From the NCBI RefSeq assembly GCF_000447205.1, contig NZ_AUWY01000073.1:1-43295 (forward strand): 43,295 nt of DNA. Direction: 5' to 3'. The position numbers and the translations under genes were made by a program. Within the stretch, counting starts at the first letter, position 1, and each line of letters opens with the position of its first letter. Shown here piece after piece: positions 9,914 to 19,378 of this stretch. The notes under the pieces are model-generated. The model was not told the origin of the DNA. It did not search any database and worked only from the letters and a program-made list of their open reading frames with translations. The stretch comes from Sphingobium ummariense RL-3. GTDB lineage: Bacteria; Pseudomonadota; Alphaproteobacteria; Sphingomonadales; Sphingomonadaceae.

Positions 9914-11140
9914 ATGATCGAGCGCTCTCCCCTCGCCCCCGTCGCCTTTCCCGATTTGCCTGCGATCGCTGGCGTCACGCCCAGGATCGCGCGGGCGCGC
10001 TACAAGGCATGGGATCGCTGTGATCTCACCTATGTCGAGCTGAGCGAAGGCACTGCCGTCGCGGGTGTCACCACGCAAAGCAAGTGCCCCTCTCCCGAGG
10101 TGGAATGGTGCCGGGACGCGCTGCCGCTCGGGTCGGCGCGGGCCCTGGTGGTGAATGCGGGCAATGCCAATGCCTTCACGGGCCACCGCGGGCGCGCAGC
10201 GGTGGAGGCCATCGCCGCCAAGGTCGCTAATCATCTCGGCTGCCTGCCCTCCGATATCTTCGTCTCCTCCACCGGCGTGATCGGCGTGCCGTTGCCGGTC
10301 GACAAAGCCGAGGCGGGGCTGGAAGCCGCCTTTGCTGCGTCGCCCTGCACCTGGGAGGACGCGGCGGCCACGATCGGGACGACCGACACCTATGCGAAGG
10401 GCGCACGAACGTCGGCCATGATAGGCGGCACCCGCGTGGAGCTGGTCGGGATCATCAAGGGGTCGGGCATGATCGCGCCGGACATGGCGACGATGCTCGG
10501 CTATATCTTCACCGATGCCGCGATCGAGCCGGCGCTGCTGCAGCAGATGCTGTCGACCGCCAACCGCCAGACCTTCTCCTGCATCACCGTGGACAGCGAC
10601 ACGTCCACCAGCGACACGGTGCTGGCCTTCGCCACCGGCAAGGCTGGGAACGCGCCACTTGCGTCATCGGAAGATGCCGGTGCCGACGCCTTCCAAGCGG
10701 CGCTGAGCGATCTGTGCCGCCAGCTGGCGCATCTGGTCGTGCGCGACGGCGAAGGGGCGTCGAAGTTCATCGAGATCGCGGTGGAGGGCGCAGAGAGCGA
10801 TAGCAGCGCGCATCGCATCGCCCTGTCCATCGCCAATTCGCCGCTCGTAAAGACGGCGATCGCGGGCGAGGACGCCAATTGGGGCCGCATCGTCATGGCG
10901 GTCGGCAAGGCCGGCGAGCCTGCGGACCGGGACCGGCTGTCGATCCGTTTCGGTGATACGCAGGTGGCGACAGGCGGCCTTGCGGTCGAGGGCTATGACG
11001 AAGCGCCCGTGGCGGCGCATCTCAAAGGACAGGATATCCGTATCGGCGTCGACATCGGCCTGGGAAAAGGGCGGGCGACGGTGTGGACCTGCGACCTGAC
11101 GCATGGCTATATCTCGATCAATGCGGACTATCGCAGCTGA
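9914..11140 (+). CDS. argJ: Glutamate N-acetyltransferase / amino-acid acetyltransferase ArgJ
   Basis: A 408-residue enzyme of arginine biosynthesis that moves the acetyl group from N-acetylornithine to glutamate, closing the cyclic pathway. The start at 9914 gives the ArgJ N-terminus (SPLAPVAFPDLPAIAGV); longer starts would run into the preceding gene. The self-cleavage site is intact: GSGMIAPDMATMLGY, with Thr193 as the N-terminal nucleophile of the beta chain. Other conserved blocks are NAGNANAFTG, SSTGVIGVPLP and the C-terminal CDLTHGYISINADYRS. The stop overlaps the start of the next gene (TGATG). Whether it also makes N-acetylglutamate from acetyl-CoA cannot be decided from sequence. 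Confidence 0.96.
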   Translation: MIERSPLAPVAFPDLPAIAGVTPRIARARYKAWDRCDLTYVELSEGTAVAGVTTQSKCPSPEVEWCRDALPLGSARALVVNAGNANAFTGHRGRAAVEAIAAKVANHLGCLPSDIFVSSTGVIGVPLPVDKAEAGLEAAFAASPCTWEDAAATIGTTDTYAKGARTSAMIGGTRVELVGIIKGSGMIAPDMATMLGYIFTDAAIEPALLQQMLSTANRQTFSCITVDSDTSTSDTVLAFATGKAGNAPLASSEDAGADAFQAALSDLCRQLAHLVVRDGEGASKFIEIAVEGAESDSSAHRIALSIANSPLVKTAIAGEDANWGRIVMAVGKAGEPADRDRLSIRFGDTQVATGGLAVEGYDEAPVAAHLKGQDIRIGVDIGLGKGRATVWTCDLTHGYISINADYRS

Positions 11141-11937
11141 TGCCGCTGGACCTGCACGAGCCCGTGGCGGCGCAGCTGCGGATCGTGGCAGCCGAAGTGG
11201 TGATGCCGCGCTATCGCAACCTCGCCGCGGACGAGATCAGCGAGAAGGCTGCGGACGATTTCGTCACGATCGCCGACAAGGAAAGCGAACTGCGGCTTGC
11301 CGAGGGACTGAGCGCTATCCTGCCGGAAGCGGGGATCATCGGCGAGGAGGCCTGTGCTGCCGATCCGTCCATTCTGGATCGCGCGGGCGAAGGGCTCAAC
11401 TGGATCATCGACCCGATCGACGGGACGGGCAATTTCGCGGCAGGAAAGCCCCCCTTCGGCATCATGGTCGCGCTGGCAGACGGGGGCATAATCCTGGCCG
11501 GCTGGATTCTCGATCCGCTGAGCGGACGGCTGTGCCACGCCGTGCTCGGGGACGGGAGCTTTATCGACGGCGAGCGTGTCCAGGCGCGGGAGAGCGGCGC
11601 GGCATTGCCGGTCGCGGCGCTGGCGGTCTATTTCATGACGCCGGAGGAGCGCGCCGAGGTGCAGCGGCGCGCTCAGACCAGCTTTACATTGGTGGACATT
11701 CCCCGCTGCGCCGCCGAGCAATATCCGCGGCTGGTGCTGGGCCAGAACGACGTGTCGATCTTCGCACGGACATTGCCCTGGGACCATGCGGCAGGAACGC
11801 TGTTCCTGAACGAGGCAGGTGGATGCTGCCAGCGGCTCGACGGTTCGCCCTATCGCGTGGGCGACCTGCGGCGCGGGCTGCTGGGCGCTTCCTCCCCACG
11901 GCTCTGGGATTTAGCGGCGGAAACCTTGCTCCGCTGA
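11140..11937 (+). CDS. Inositol monophosphatase family phosphatase
   Basis: A 265-residue member of the Mg2+-dependent, Li+-sensitive phosphatase family. Metal-binding motifs are visible: Glu69-Glu70 (IIGEEA), D91-P-I-D94-G-T (WIIDPIDGTGNF) and, near the C-terminus, LPWDHAAGTLFLNEAGG. The start ATG overlaps the argJ stop by one base (TGATG), giving tight translational coupling. Family members include inositol-1-phosphatase, HisN-type histidinol-phosphatase, CysQ and fructose-1,6-bisphosphatase; sequence alone does not settle the substrate. Coupling to an amino-acid biosynthesis gene makes a HisN-like role worth considering, but that is inference. The N-terminal fold and length are normal and no key residue is missing. 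Confidence 0.85.
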   Translation: MPLDLHEPVAAQLRIVAAEVVMPRYRNLAADEISEKAADDFVTIADKESELRLAEGLSAILPEAGIIGEEACAADPSILDRAGEGLNWIIDPIDGTGNFAAGKPPFGIMVALADGGIILAGWILDPLSGRLCHAVLGDGSFIDGERVQARESGAALPVAALAVYFMTPEERAEVQRRAQTSFTLVDIPRCAAEQYPRLVLGQNDVSIFARTLPWDHAAGTLFLNEAGGCCQRLDGSPYRVGDLRRGLLGASSPRLWDLAAETLLR

Positions 11938-11949
11938 AAGGAAGAAAGC

Positions 11950-12561
11950 GTGCTGACGATATGGGGACGGCTCAATTCGCATAATGTGAAGAAGGTCGTC
12001 TGGTTCGCGCAGGAAGTGGGGGTGCCGTTCGTCCGCCATGACGTGGGCGGCGAGTTCGGGATGAGCGATGCCTATCTGGCCCTCAATCCCAACGCGCTGA
12101 TCCCGACGATCGAGGATGGCCAACTGGTCCTGTGGGAATCCAACGCGATCCTGCGCTATCTGGCGGCGCGCTATGCACCAGCGGGAATGTGGCCCGCCGA
12201 CGCAGCGGCACGGGCGCGGGGCGACCGATGGATGGACTGGCAGTTCAGCTTCGCTGATGCGCAGCGGGACGCCTTCCTCCATCTCGTACGGCGTCCGCCC
12301 GAAACGCGTGACGGGAATGCCATCGCCGTTTCGGCGCGCAAGGCGGGAGAACTGATGGGGATTCTGGACGATGCGCTGGCGGGGCAGCCCTGGTTGACGG
12401 GGGAGGAATTCGGCGCTGCCGACGTGCCGATGGGCGTCTATGCCCACACCTTCTTCACACTCGATATGGAGCGGCCGGAGCTGCCGCATGTGCGCGGCTG
12501 GTACGACCGGCTGCGCGAGCGGCCGGCCTATGCCGAAACGGTCATGATACCGCTGACATAG
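11950..12561 (+). CDS. Glutathione S-transferase family protein
   Basis: A 203-residue cytosolic GST. The GTG start at 11950 follows AAGGAAG and lies 12 bp after the phosphatase gene, so the argJ-phosphatase-GST trio is likely one transcript. The N-terminal thioredoxin-like domain (residues 1-80) has SHNVKKVVWFAQE where the active-site Ser sits, the cis-Pro region NPNALIPTIEDG and the glutathione-binding WESNAILRYLA. An all-helical C-terminal domain (about 90-203) contains GAADVPMGVYAHTFF, the N-capping-type segment. The substrate is unknown; such sphingomonad GSTs may serve detoxification or isomerisation. Confidence 0.87.
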   Translation: MLTIWGRLNSHNVKKVVWFAQEVGVPFVRHDVGGEFGMSDAYLALNPNALIPTIEDGQLVLWESNAILRYLAARYAPAGMWPADAAARARGDRWMDWQFSFADAQRDAFLHLVRRPPETRDGNAIAVSARKAGELMGILDDALAGQPWLTGEEFGAADVPMGVYAHTFFTLDMERPELPHVRGWYDRLRERPAYAETVMIPLT

Positions 12562-12580
12562 TCCGACCGTCGGAGTCAGG

Positions 12581-12901
12581 TCAAAGGACGCTTTCGAGCC
12601 AGCCCTTGAGCGCGCTCTTGGGCGCGGCGCCGACCTTGGTTGCGGCCGCCTCGCCATTCTTGAACAGGATCATCGTGGGAATGCCGCGCACGCCGTAACG
12701 GCCGGGCGCATCGGGATTCTCGTCGATGTTCACCTTCGCGATCGTCACCTTGTCGGCCAGTTCTTCGGAGATTTCCTCCAGGGCCGGACCGATCATCTTG
12801 CAAGGGCCGCACCATTCCGCCCAGAAATCGACAAGCACCGGCTTGTCGGCTGAAAGGACGTCTTCCTGGAAGCTTGTGTCGGTAACTGCCTTGGTGGCCA
12901 T
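12581..12901 (-). CDS. trxA: Thioredoxin
   Basis: A 106-residue thioredoxin, the general cytoplasmic protein-disulfide reductant. It has the classic active site W30-C31-G-P-C34-K and the cis-proline GIPTMILF. Length and motif are those of TrxA. It is the last gene of the long minus-strand block (divL to trxA) and converges with the GST gene across 19 bp; a short hairpin TCCGA/TCGGA at about 12564-12576 may help end transcription there. A trxA gene next to addA is a common alphaproteobacterial arrangement. Confidence 0.97.
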   Translation of the reverse strand: MATKAVTDTSFQEDVLSADKPVLVDFWAEWCGPCKMIGPALEEISEELADKVTIAKVNIDENPDAPGRYGVRGIPTMILFKNGEAAATKVGAAPKSALKGWLESVL

Positions 12902-12965
12902 GATTTCAGTCTCCTTCGGTTGCCTGCAATTTAAGGCGGGCGGGACGGCCTCTCAACCGGCCGGG

Positions 12966-15900
12966 CTACAAAATGTGCTGCTCGGGCAGAAAGCCGGGCT
13001 TGTGCGGCGCCAGCCTTTCGGGCGGCAGGACGATGAGGCGCGGCGCGCTGGTGTAGAGCAATCCCGCCTCCACGGTCCGCCCGGGGAAGATCACCTCCAG
13101 CGCCGCGACATAGGCCGCCATCTGGCGGACATGCGAGAGTGGCACCTCCTCCACCGACAGTGGTGCAACACGGCCGGTCTTGAAGTCGACAAGCTGGACA
13201 TGGTCGGCACCCACGCAAAGGCGGTCCACCGTGCCGGCGATCACGTCCTCGCCCACCACGGCGGCGATCGGCGCTTCGGCCAGCGCCCCTGGACCGAAAA
13301 GCGCGGAGAAGCCAGGCTCGTCGATCACGCGGAGCGCATGGCGCACAATGTCCTGGCGCGCAGCCGCATCCGCCACACCCTGCTGCATCAGCCAGCGGTC
13401 GGCGCTATCCAGCCGGCGGTCGGGATGGATGTCAGGCAGCCGTTGAAACAGCGCATGCAACAGCCTTCCCCGCTCGGCCGCCTGCCGCATGGCGGGGGTG
13501 GGCGGTGGGTTCGGCACATCGTCTTCGACCTGTGCCGAGGGAGCGAGCGGGCGTGGCGGGCGCGCCTCGACCGGTGCGGGACGGCGCAACCATGTGGGCT
13601 CGGAAGGCGTGACGGCTTCTTTCGGCGGCTCCGGCTCGGCGATCCGGGGTTGCAGCACCTCCATCCCGGTCCAGCGGCGGCGTGCACCCCATAACGGATC
13701 GGCTTCCCATTCAGCACCCAGCGAGGCCATCGCGCTTTCAACGGCGGAAAACCAGCTTTCCGGTTTGACTTCGCCCTTCGCGCGAGGCCCCAGAGAACCG
13801 GTGACGATCAGCTTCTCTTCCGCGCGGGTGAGCGCGACATAGAGCAGGCGCCAATGCTCCTCCCGCTCCTGGGCCGCGGCCGTGGCATGGACCTCTCCGA
13901 TCGAGCCCCGCCGCTCCGCCTTGTGCGGGGCCAGGATCGGCAGGCCGTTCCATTCGAGCGAATCCGCGCGATTGCCGGCATCGGGATCAAGGCATGCGTC
14001 GGCCAGGATCACGACCGGCGCCTGCAGGCCCTTTGCGCCATGAACCGTCAGCAACCGCAGGGAATCGCCCTGCGCGGCGGCATCGCGCACGATCTCCACT
14101 TCCCCACGGTCGAACCAGTCGATGAAACGCTGGAGCGAGGGATGGTCGTCGGTCTCGAAGGCCAGCGCAGCGCTCAGCAGTTCCTCGATCGGATCAGCAG
14201 CCTCGGCCCCCAGTCGTTCGATCAGCCGGCGGCGCCCCTCCATCGGCCCGGACAGGATGGATTCGAGATAGCGATAGGGCGTGGTGAAGTCCGCTTGGCC
14301 CAGCAAAGCATGGAGCGAAGCGAGCAAAGCTTGGTCCACCGTGCTGTTGATATGGCGCCACACACCGCCCTGTCGCCCGATCAGCCGGGCCATCAACTCG
14401 TCCTGGCTCCAGCCGATCAGGGGCGAGACGAGCAGCGCCGCGAGGTTCAGGTCGTCCTCCGGCTGTACTGCGAAACGCAGGGCGGCGAGCAGATCGCGCA
14501 CAGCGAGCGGCGCGTTGAGGCGCAACCGGTCGATGCCCGCCACCGCCACTCCCTCTTCATAGAGCCGCGCGACGATGAGCCGCGCCAGCTCGCTCCGGCG
14601 GCGGACCAGGATCATGATGTCGCCGGCCCTGATCGGCCGGCCGCGGCTTTCCAGCATCAGGCCATTGTCGATCCATTCGCGGATCTGCGCGGCGATGTTC
14701 CGCGCCAGCAGCCTTTCCTGGTCAGCCGCCCAGTCCTCCTCCCCTTCCGCATCCTCCGCGCTCCCCGCGGCGGTCGGTTTCCACAGCAGCACCTCCCCCG
14801 GAAAGCGGTTGGCGCTGACATGGTGGACGCTCGATCCCGACAAACCGAAGCGACCCGCATCCAGCGTTGCGATGGTACGATCCACCACTTCCAGCACCGC
14901 CGGCGTCGAGCGGAAGCTGCGGTCGAGCGAGAGATCGTGAAAGACATGGCCGACCTGCTCCGCATCGCGCTGAAACAGGAATTGCGCAGCCGCGAAATTC
15001 TGGGGACTGGTCCCCTGGAAACCAAAAATCGCCTGCTTGAAATCGCCGACCGTGAAGATCGTGCGAACCTTGTCTCCCTTGGCCCCTTCCCCGGCGAAAA
15101 ATTCCTCGGCCAAGGACCGGACGATCCGCCATTGCGCCGCATTGGTGTCCTGCGCCTCGTCCACCAGAATGTGGTCGATCTGCTGGTCCAGCTTGTAGCG
15201 GATCCAGTCGGCGATGCCGTCCTGCTGCAGCAGCCCCGCCGTGCGGGCGATGAGGTCATCGAAATCGACCGCGCCTGCGAGCGCCTTGGCCCGTCCATAA
15301 GCGCGGGCATAGGCGCGGCCGGCATGGAGCGCCTTGCCGAGCAATGCGGCGTAATCGGCGAGCAGCTTCGTCGCCAGCAACTCGGTACAGCGGGCATGGA
15401 GCCGCGCGCTCGCCTCGCCATAGCCGTCCACCGGCGGCACCCAGCCCTTGGCCGATATCAGCTCGCCGTCCGCCTTCGCCCAGGCGCCATGGAGGTCACC
15501 CAGCGCAGCGGCCCGGCCCTGCGCCTCCAGCGCACGCCAGCGGGCGATGCGGTCGCAGCGTTCCATCGCACGGCTCGTGCCCCAGTCGGCATTGGCCTGC
15601 GCGACCCAGCCGAGCGTGCGCATGTCGAATATTTCATCGCAACATTGTTCGGCAAGCCACGCGTCGATGTCGCCTTCCGGCAGGCCCAGTTCGGTCACGA
15701 CCCAGGAAGAGATGTCATCGGGCAGCGCATCAAGCGCATCCAGCTTCGACGCACAACGCAACAGGAACTGTTCAGCGCCACTTTCGCCCAGGCGCAGGCT
15801 GATCGCCTGGAGCGACTCCATCAGCGATGGTTCGGCGCCGAGGACCATGTCCGCCAGCGTCTGACGGGCGAGTGCGGATTGCTCTCGCTGGTCGAGCGGT

Positions 15901-16346
15901 CGGAAGCCGGGCGCCAGGCCGGCCTCCAGCGGAAAGGACGTCAGGAGCTGCTGGCAGAAACCATGGATGGTCTGGATGCGCAGGCCACCTCCGGTGGATT
16001 CCAGCACCTGTGCGAAGAGGCGGCGGGCGCGATCGCGTGCTTCCGGCCCCGACTCCTCACCCAGCGCTTCAAGGTCGTTGAAGAGGTCGGCTTCCTCCAT
16101 CTGGACCCAGAGGGCGAGTCGATCATGGATGCGGTCGGCCATCTCCGCCGCGCCAGCCTTGGTGAAGGTGAGGCAAAGGATATTCTCCGGCCGCACCCCC
16201 TGAAGCAGCAAGCGGAAGACCCGCGCGGTGAGGACATGCGTCTTGCCCGTGCCTGCCGATGCGGACAGCCACACATGCGCGTCGGGCGCTGCGGCAAGCG
16301 CCTGTTCGCCGAGCAGCCTCTGCAGGGGGGCGGATTTCCTAGTCAC
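12966..16346 (-). CDS. addA: Double-strand break repair helicase-nuclease AddA
   Basis: A 1126-residue UvrD-like helicase subunit of AddAB, the RecBCD-type complex that resects double-strand breaks for RecA. Walker A is SASAGTGKT (residues 28-36), followed by motif Ia LTFTKAGAAEMADR. The Walker B region is ILVDEAQDTNAAQW and helicase motifs continue through LLTVHGAKGLQAPVVILAD and LLYVALTRAEEKL. The C-terminal RecB-type nuclease is intact: GTVDRL, VDFKTG and QMAAY supply the catalytic Asp, Asp, Lys and Gln. This is the alphaproteobacterial AddA form. It starts 56 bp after addB and ends 64 bp before trxA. Confidence 0.97.
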   Translation of the reverse strand: MTRKSAPLQRLLGEQALAAAPDAHVWLSASAGTGKTHVLTARVFRLLLQGVRPENILCLTFTKAGAAEMADRIHDRLALWVQMEEADLFNDLEALGEESGPEARDRARRLFAQVLESTGGGLRIQTIHGFCQQLLTSFPLEAGLAPGFRPLDQREQSALARQTLADMVLGAEPSLMESLQAISLRLGESGAEQFLLRCASKLDALDALPDDISSWVVTELGLPEGDIDAWLAEQCCDEIFDMRTLGWVAQANADWGTSRAMERCDRIARWRALEAQGRAAALGDLHGAWAKADGELISAKGWVPPVDGYGEASARLHARCTELLATKLLADYAALLGKALHAGRAYARAYGRAKALAGAVDFDDLIARTAGLLQQDGIADWIRYKLDQQIDHILVDEAQDTNAAQWRIVRSLAEEFFAGEGAKGDKVRTIFTVGDFKQAIFGFQGTSPQNFAAAQFLFQRDAEQVGHVFHDLSLDRSFRSTPAVLEVVDRTIATLDAGRFGLSGSSVHHVSANRFPGEVLLWKPTAAGSAEDAEGEEDWAADQERLLARNIAAQIREWIDNGLMLESRGRPIRAGDIMILVRRRSELARLIVARLYEEGVAVAGIDRLRLNAPLAVRDLLAALRFAVQPEDDLNLAALLVSPLIGWSQDELMARLIGRQGGVWRHINSTVDQALLASLHALLGQADFTTPYRYLESILSGPMEGRRRLIERLGAEAADPIEELLSAALAFETDDHPSLQRFIDWFDRGEVEIVRDAAAQGDSLRLLTVHGAKGLQAPVVILADACLDPDAGNRADSLEWNGLPILAPHKAERRGSIGEVHATAAAQEREEHWRLLYVALTRAEEKLIVTGSLGPRAKGEVKPESWFSAVESAMASLGAEWEADPLWGARRRWTGMEVLQPRIAEPEPPKEAVTPSEPTWLRRPAPVEARPPRPLAPSAQVEDDVPNPPPTPAMRQAAERGRLLHALFQRLPDIHPDRRLDSADRWLMQQGVADAAARQDIVRHALRVIDEPGFSALFGPGALAEAPIAAVVGEDVIAGTVDRLCVGADHVQLVDFKTGRVAPLSVEEVPLSHVRQMAAYVAALEVIFPGRTVEAGLLYTSAPRLIVLPPERLAPHKPGFLPEQHIL

Positions 16347-16402
16347 GGATGCCTTCCCTAATCTTGGGGAAGGGCGATGGCCTGGCGTTATTGTGAAGTT
16401 GC

Positions 16403-19378
16403 CTATCCGTCATCCCGCCCATACCATTCCTCCAGCCGCATGAGCTGGTCATAATCCCCGTAATTGGCGACTTCCGGATTCACCTGCGCGCCAAATGGCT
16501 GGTTACCAATCAGGAAAGCGTCCACCACCTGCTGGAACTGGTGATAGACCGTGGCGGTGAAGTCCGCCGTGACGATCTTGTCCCGCTTGCCCGCCGGATC
16601 GACCGGACTCTCCCGATAACCGAAGGCGTCGCCTTTCTTCGCCAGCGACCAATATTCGAAGCATCCGGCCATCAGTTTCCCGCCGACCCCTGGGAAGCCG
16701 CCATGTTCGGCGATCAGTCCCAGCAGGCCGAGTTGCAACGCAAAGCCCGCCTTCACCTGCCGCGCGCTCGGCGGCTTGCCGGTCTTGTAGTCGACAATGC
16801 CGAGCGTGCCGTCGGGCATTCGGTCGATCCGGTCCGCCTTGCCCATCAGACTGACGCCCGCAATTTCCGCCCTGCCCTCCGCCTCCACCGCCAGGATCGT
16901 GCGGCCATCGGCGCGATCGGCGGCAACCTGCTGCGCGATCCAGCCTACCGCCTCGATCAGTCGGGGCTGCCAGAGCGCGGTGAGCAGCGGATGCACGTCC
17001 GGCCGTTCGAACATGGCGCGGGCGCGGTGGACGAGATCAGCAGGGTCGCGGGCGCCCGCCTCCGCCCAATGCTGGAGGATTTCATGCACAACCGTTCCTC
17101 GCCACGCGGGACCGGCATCGGCGTCCACCGCATCCAGCGGCGAGAGCTTCAGGATACGGCGCGCATAAAAGGCATAGGGATCCGCCTTCAGCCGGTCCAC
17201 ATCCGTGACCGGGATCAGCTTCGGACGCACGGCAGCCGGCGGCGAAGGCGCGGGCTTGGTAGCGGGGCTATGCGCCGCCGGCCGGTCGATCGCCGCCGCC
17301 AGCGCTGCATAACGACCGGCCGACTGCCATTGCGGTCCTGCCATCGCCTTCAGCCGCAACGAGAAGCGGGACGCCACTGCCGGTCCGCCTGATCCACGCC
17401 TGGCGCGGGTGATGAGGACCTCCGGCGCGCCGAGCGTACTGGCGAAATCATGAGCGGCCAGGCCGATGCGTGTCTCCAGCCCCGGCAGGCCCAGCTCCCG
17501 ACGGATGCGCGGCGCAAGCCAGGGATCGGGTGTGGGGAGGCCCGGCCATACCCCCTCGTTGAGCCCGCCCAGGATCATGAGGTCCGCCTGCACCAGCCGC
17601 GCCTCGATCAGCCCCATGATTGCAATGCGGGGATGTCCCCCCTGGGGCGGGCGCACCGGCACGCCGCCCAGCAGATGGTCGAGGAGAGCCGGGAGAGCGC
17701 GAACATCCGCCTGCCGCGGCCCGTCGGATGCAGCCTCCTCGATCTGGGCGAACAGATCGGCGGCGGCATGCCCCTGATGCCCCGCCCAGACGGCGTCGGC
17801 GGTGAGCATACCCGCATGCTCGCGGATGGCCGCCATCTGCGCGCTGAAGTCCGACGCGATGGCGAAAGCGGATTCCAAGGGAGCGAGCAGCGCACGGGCC
17901 TGCGGCCACCACAGGCGAACACGCTCGCGCAGGGGCGCCTGTCGGTCTTCTGCTGCGCGCGGCTCCAACAACAGGTCGATGCCTGCAAGCCCGGCCTGCG
18001 GGCGTGGCCCACGCAGCAGCAGGTCGAGCAGACGCACGCCGTCCAGCCAGGCAAGCCGCCCCTCCCCCCGCATCACCAGCGGATGCTTCAGCAGGGTCAG
18101 CAGCGGCACCGGAGCGAAATGCTCTGCGACCGCCTGCGCCATAGCGATCAGCAGTGTGCCGGGCGGCAGGCGCGACAGCGGCTGGCCAGCCGAATCGTCG
18201 GCCTCGATGCCCCAGCGCCGCAGATGCGCGGAAACCCTGGTGGCAAGCTGACGATCCGGCGTCACCAGGGCGGCGGTGCGGCCCGGAGTCTCGACCGCCT
18301 CGCGCAGGGCGATGGCGATGGCCTGGGCCTCCTCCCCCGGGGTCGCGACCTCCAGCGCCTCCACCCCGGCAAGCGAGCGGTCGGCCATCTTGAGGCTTCG
18401 CCAGCGGGATGTCAGCCGCGGCGGAAGCATCGCGTTGGAGATGTTGCGACCACGCACCGCCCGCGCATCATGCTCGCTGCCCCAGCGCCATTGGGCGACG
18501 TCGTCCCGGGTAGCACCCATCCGGTCGAGCAGGCGCTTCAAGGCATATTGGGGGTGTGTTTCATGGCCTGCCGGGGCGTGACCGGTGACGGGATCGGGAT
18601 CGAACGGGCCGATCGCGTCCCAAGCCTCCTGATCCATATGGTGGTCCAGCCCAGCGAAGACGACCATACCCCCCGGAATGTGGGCGATCCGGCGCAGTAA
18701 CGCAGCGGCGGCTGGTGCGGTGGTGGAAATGCCGGCCGCGACCACGAAACCCGCCGGCGGCGCCTTAGCCCAGCGTGCGGCGATCCGGTCGAACAGCCGG
18801 TTGCGCCGGTCGGCAAGGTCGATGCAGCCGAGGCGCTCCAGTTCCTGCGGCCAGCGCCGGAGGAGGATCGAGAACAGGTCGAGCGATCGTTCCCAGTGGG
18901 TCGATAACTCGGTCGAGAGCTGAAGGTCGGTCAGCGCACGCGGCGAGATCCGCTCCACCTGCATCTGGTCCAGCACGGCGCCCAGCGCCTGGCCCAGTTG
19001 GAGGGCCTGCCCTGCATCCATGGGTTCAGCCGTCGCCTGCTGTACCAGCCGGGCCAGGATCATCTGCCGCCGCATCGGCGACACGGCCGGCGGGATGGCA
19101 TCCCCCTCCCCCAGCGGATCGAGCGCGCCGCCCGCCTCCTCGCCCAGTTCCGGGTCGCCGATCGTCACGAGGCGCGGCAGCAGCAGGCCGCTGCCCGACT
19201 GCCGCACGAAGGCGTTCGATACGGCGCGGACGGCGCGGTTGCTGGGCAGCAGGACCATGCCCCGCGCCAGTTCCAGCGGATCGGCCCCATGGCGCGCCAG
19301 GATGCCGGCCACCAGCGCATCGGAAAAGGCGCGATGCGCGGGTATGGTATAGAGCGCGGGCTTCGCCCCCTCAGCCAT
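16403..19378 (-). CDS. addB: Double-strand break repair protein AddB (alphaproteobacterial type)
   Basis: A 991-residue partner of AddA. The position of the P-loop near the N-terminus reads LLPSNRAVRAVSNAFV, with no GxGKT, so the helicase half is probably not an active ATPase. The C-terminal nuclease motif is present: MGKADRIDR, IVDYKTGK and then Gln in FALQLGLL. Only two cysteines occur in the whole protein (LGCID and AGCFE), so the four-cysteine iron-sulfur cluster known from the Bacillus AddB nuclease cannot form. Its start overlaps the murU stop by 8 bp (ATGGCTGA), showing translational coupling inside the block. Confidence 0.95.
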   Translation of the reverse strand: MAEGAKPALYTIPAHRAFSDALVAGILARHGADPLELARGMVLLPSNRAVRAVSNAFVRQSGSGLLLPRLVTIGDPELGEEAGGALDPLGEGDAIPPAVSPMRRQMILARLVQQATAEPMDAGQALQLGQALGAVLDQMQVERISPRALTDLQLSTELSTHWERSLDLFSILLRRWPQELERLGCIDLADRRNRLFDRIAARWAKAPPAGFVVAAGISTTAPAAAALLRRIAHIPGGMVVFAGLDHHMDQEAWDAIGPFDPDPVTGHAPAGHETHPQYALKRLLDRMGATRDDVAQWRWGSEHDARAVRGRNISNAMLPPRLTSRWRSLKMADRSLAGVEALEVATPGEEAQAIAIALREAVETPGRTAALVTPDRQLATRVSAHLRRWGIEADDSAGQPLSRLPPGTLLIAMAQAVAEHFAPVPLLTLLKHPLVMRGEGRLAWLDGVRLLDLLLRGPRPQAGLAGIDLLLEPRAAEDRQAPLRERVRLWWPQARALLAPLESAFAIASDFSAQMAAIREHAGMLTADAVWAGHQGHAAADLFAQIEEAASDGPRQADVRALPALLDHLLGGVPVRPPQGGHPRIAIMGLIEARLVQADLMILGGLNEGVWPGLPTPDPWLAPRIRRELGLPGLETRIGLAAHDFASTLGAPEVLITRARRGSGGPAVASRFSLRLKAMAGPQWQSAGRYAALAAAIDRPAAHSPATKPAPSPPAAVRPKLIPVTDVDRLKADPYAFYARRILKLSPLDAVDADAGPAWRGTVVHEILQHWAEAGARDPADLVHRARAMFERPDVHPLLTALWQPRLIEAVGWIAQQVAADRADGRTILAVEAEGRAEIAGVSLMGKADRIDRMPDGTLGIVDYKTGKPPSARQVKAGFALQLGLLGLIAEHGGFPGVGGKLMAGCFEYWSLAKKGDAFGYRESPVDPAGKRDKIVTADFTATVYHQFQQVVDAFLIGNQPFGAQVNPEVANYGDYDQLMRLEEWYGRDDG

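Noticed and set aside
13854..16361. An 835-residue open frame antisense to addA, and similar long frames antisense to the M2 peptidase (29560-31350), amgK (20108-21223) and uvrC (39635-41830)
   Set aside because: All mirror well-identified genes and have the same shadow composition; none has a ribosome site or family motif.
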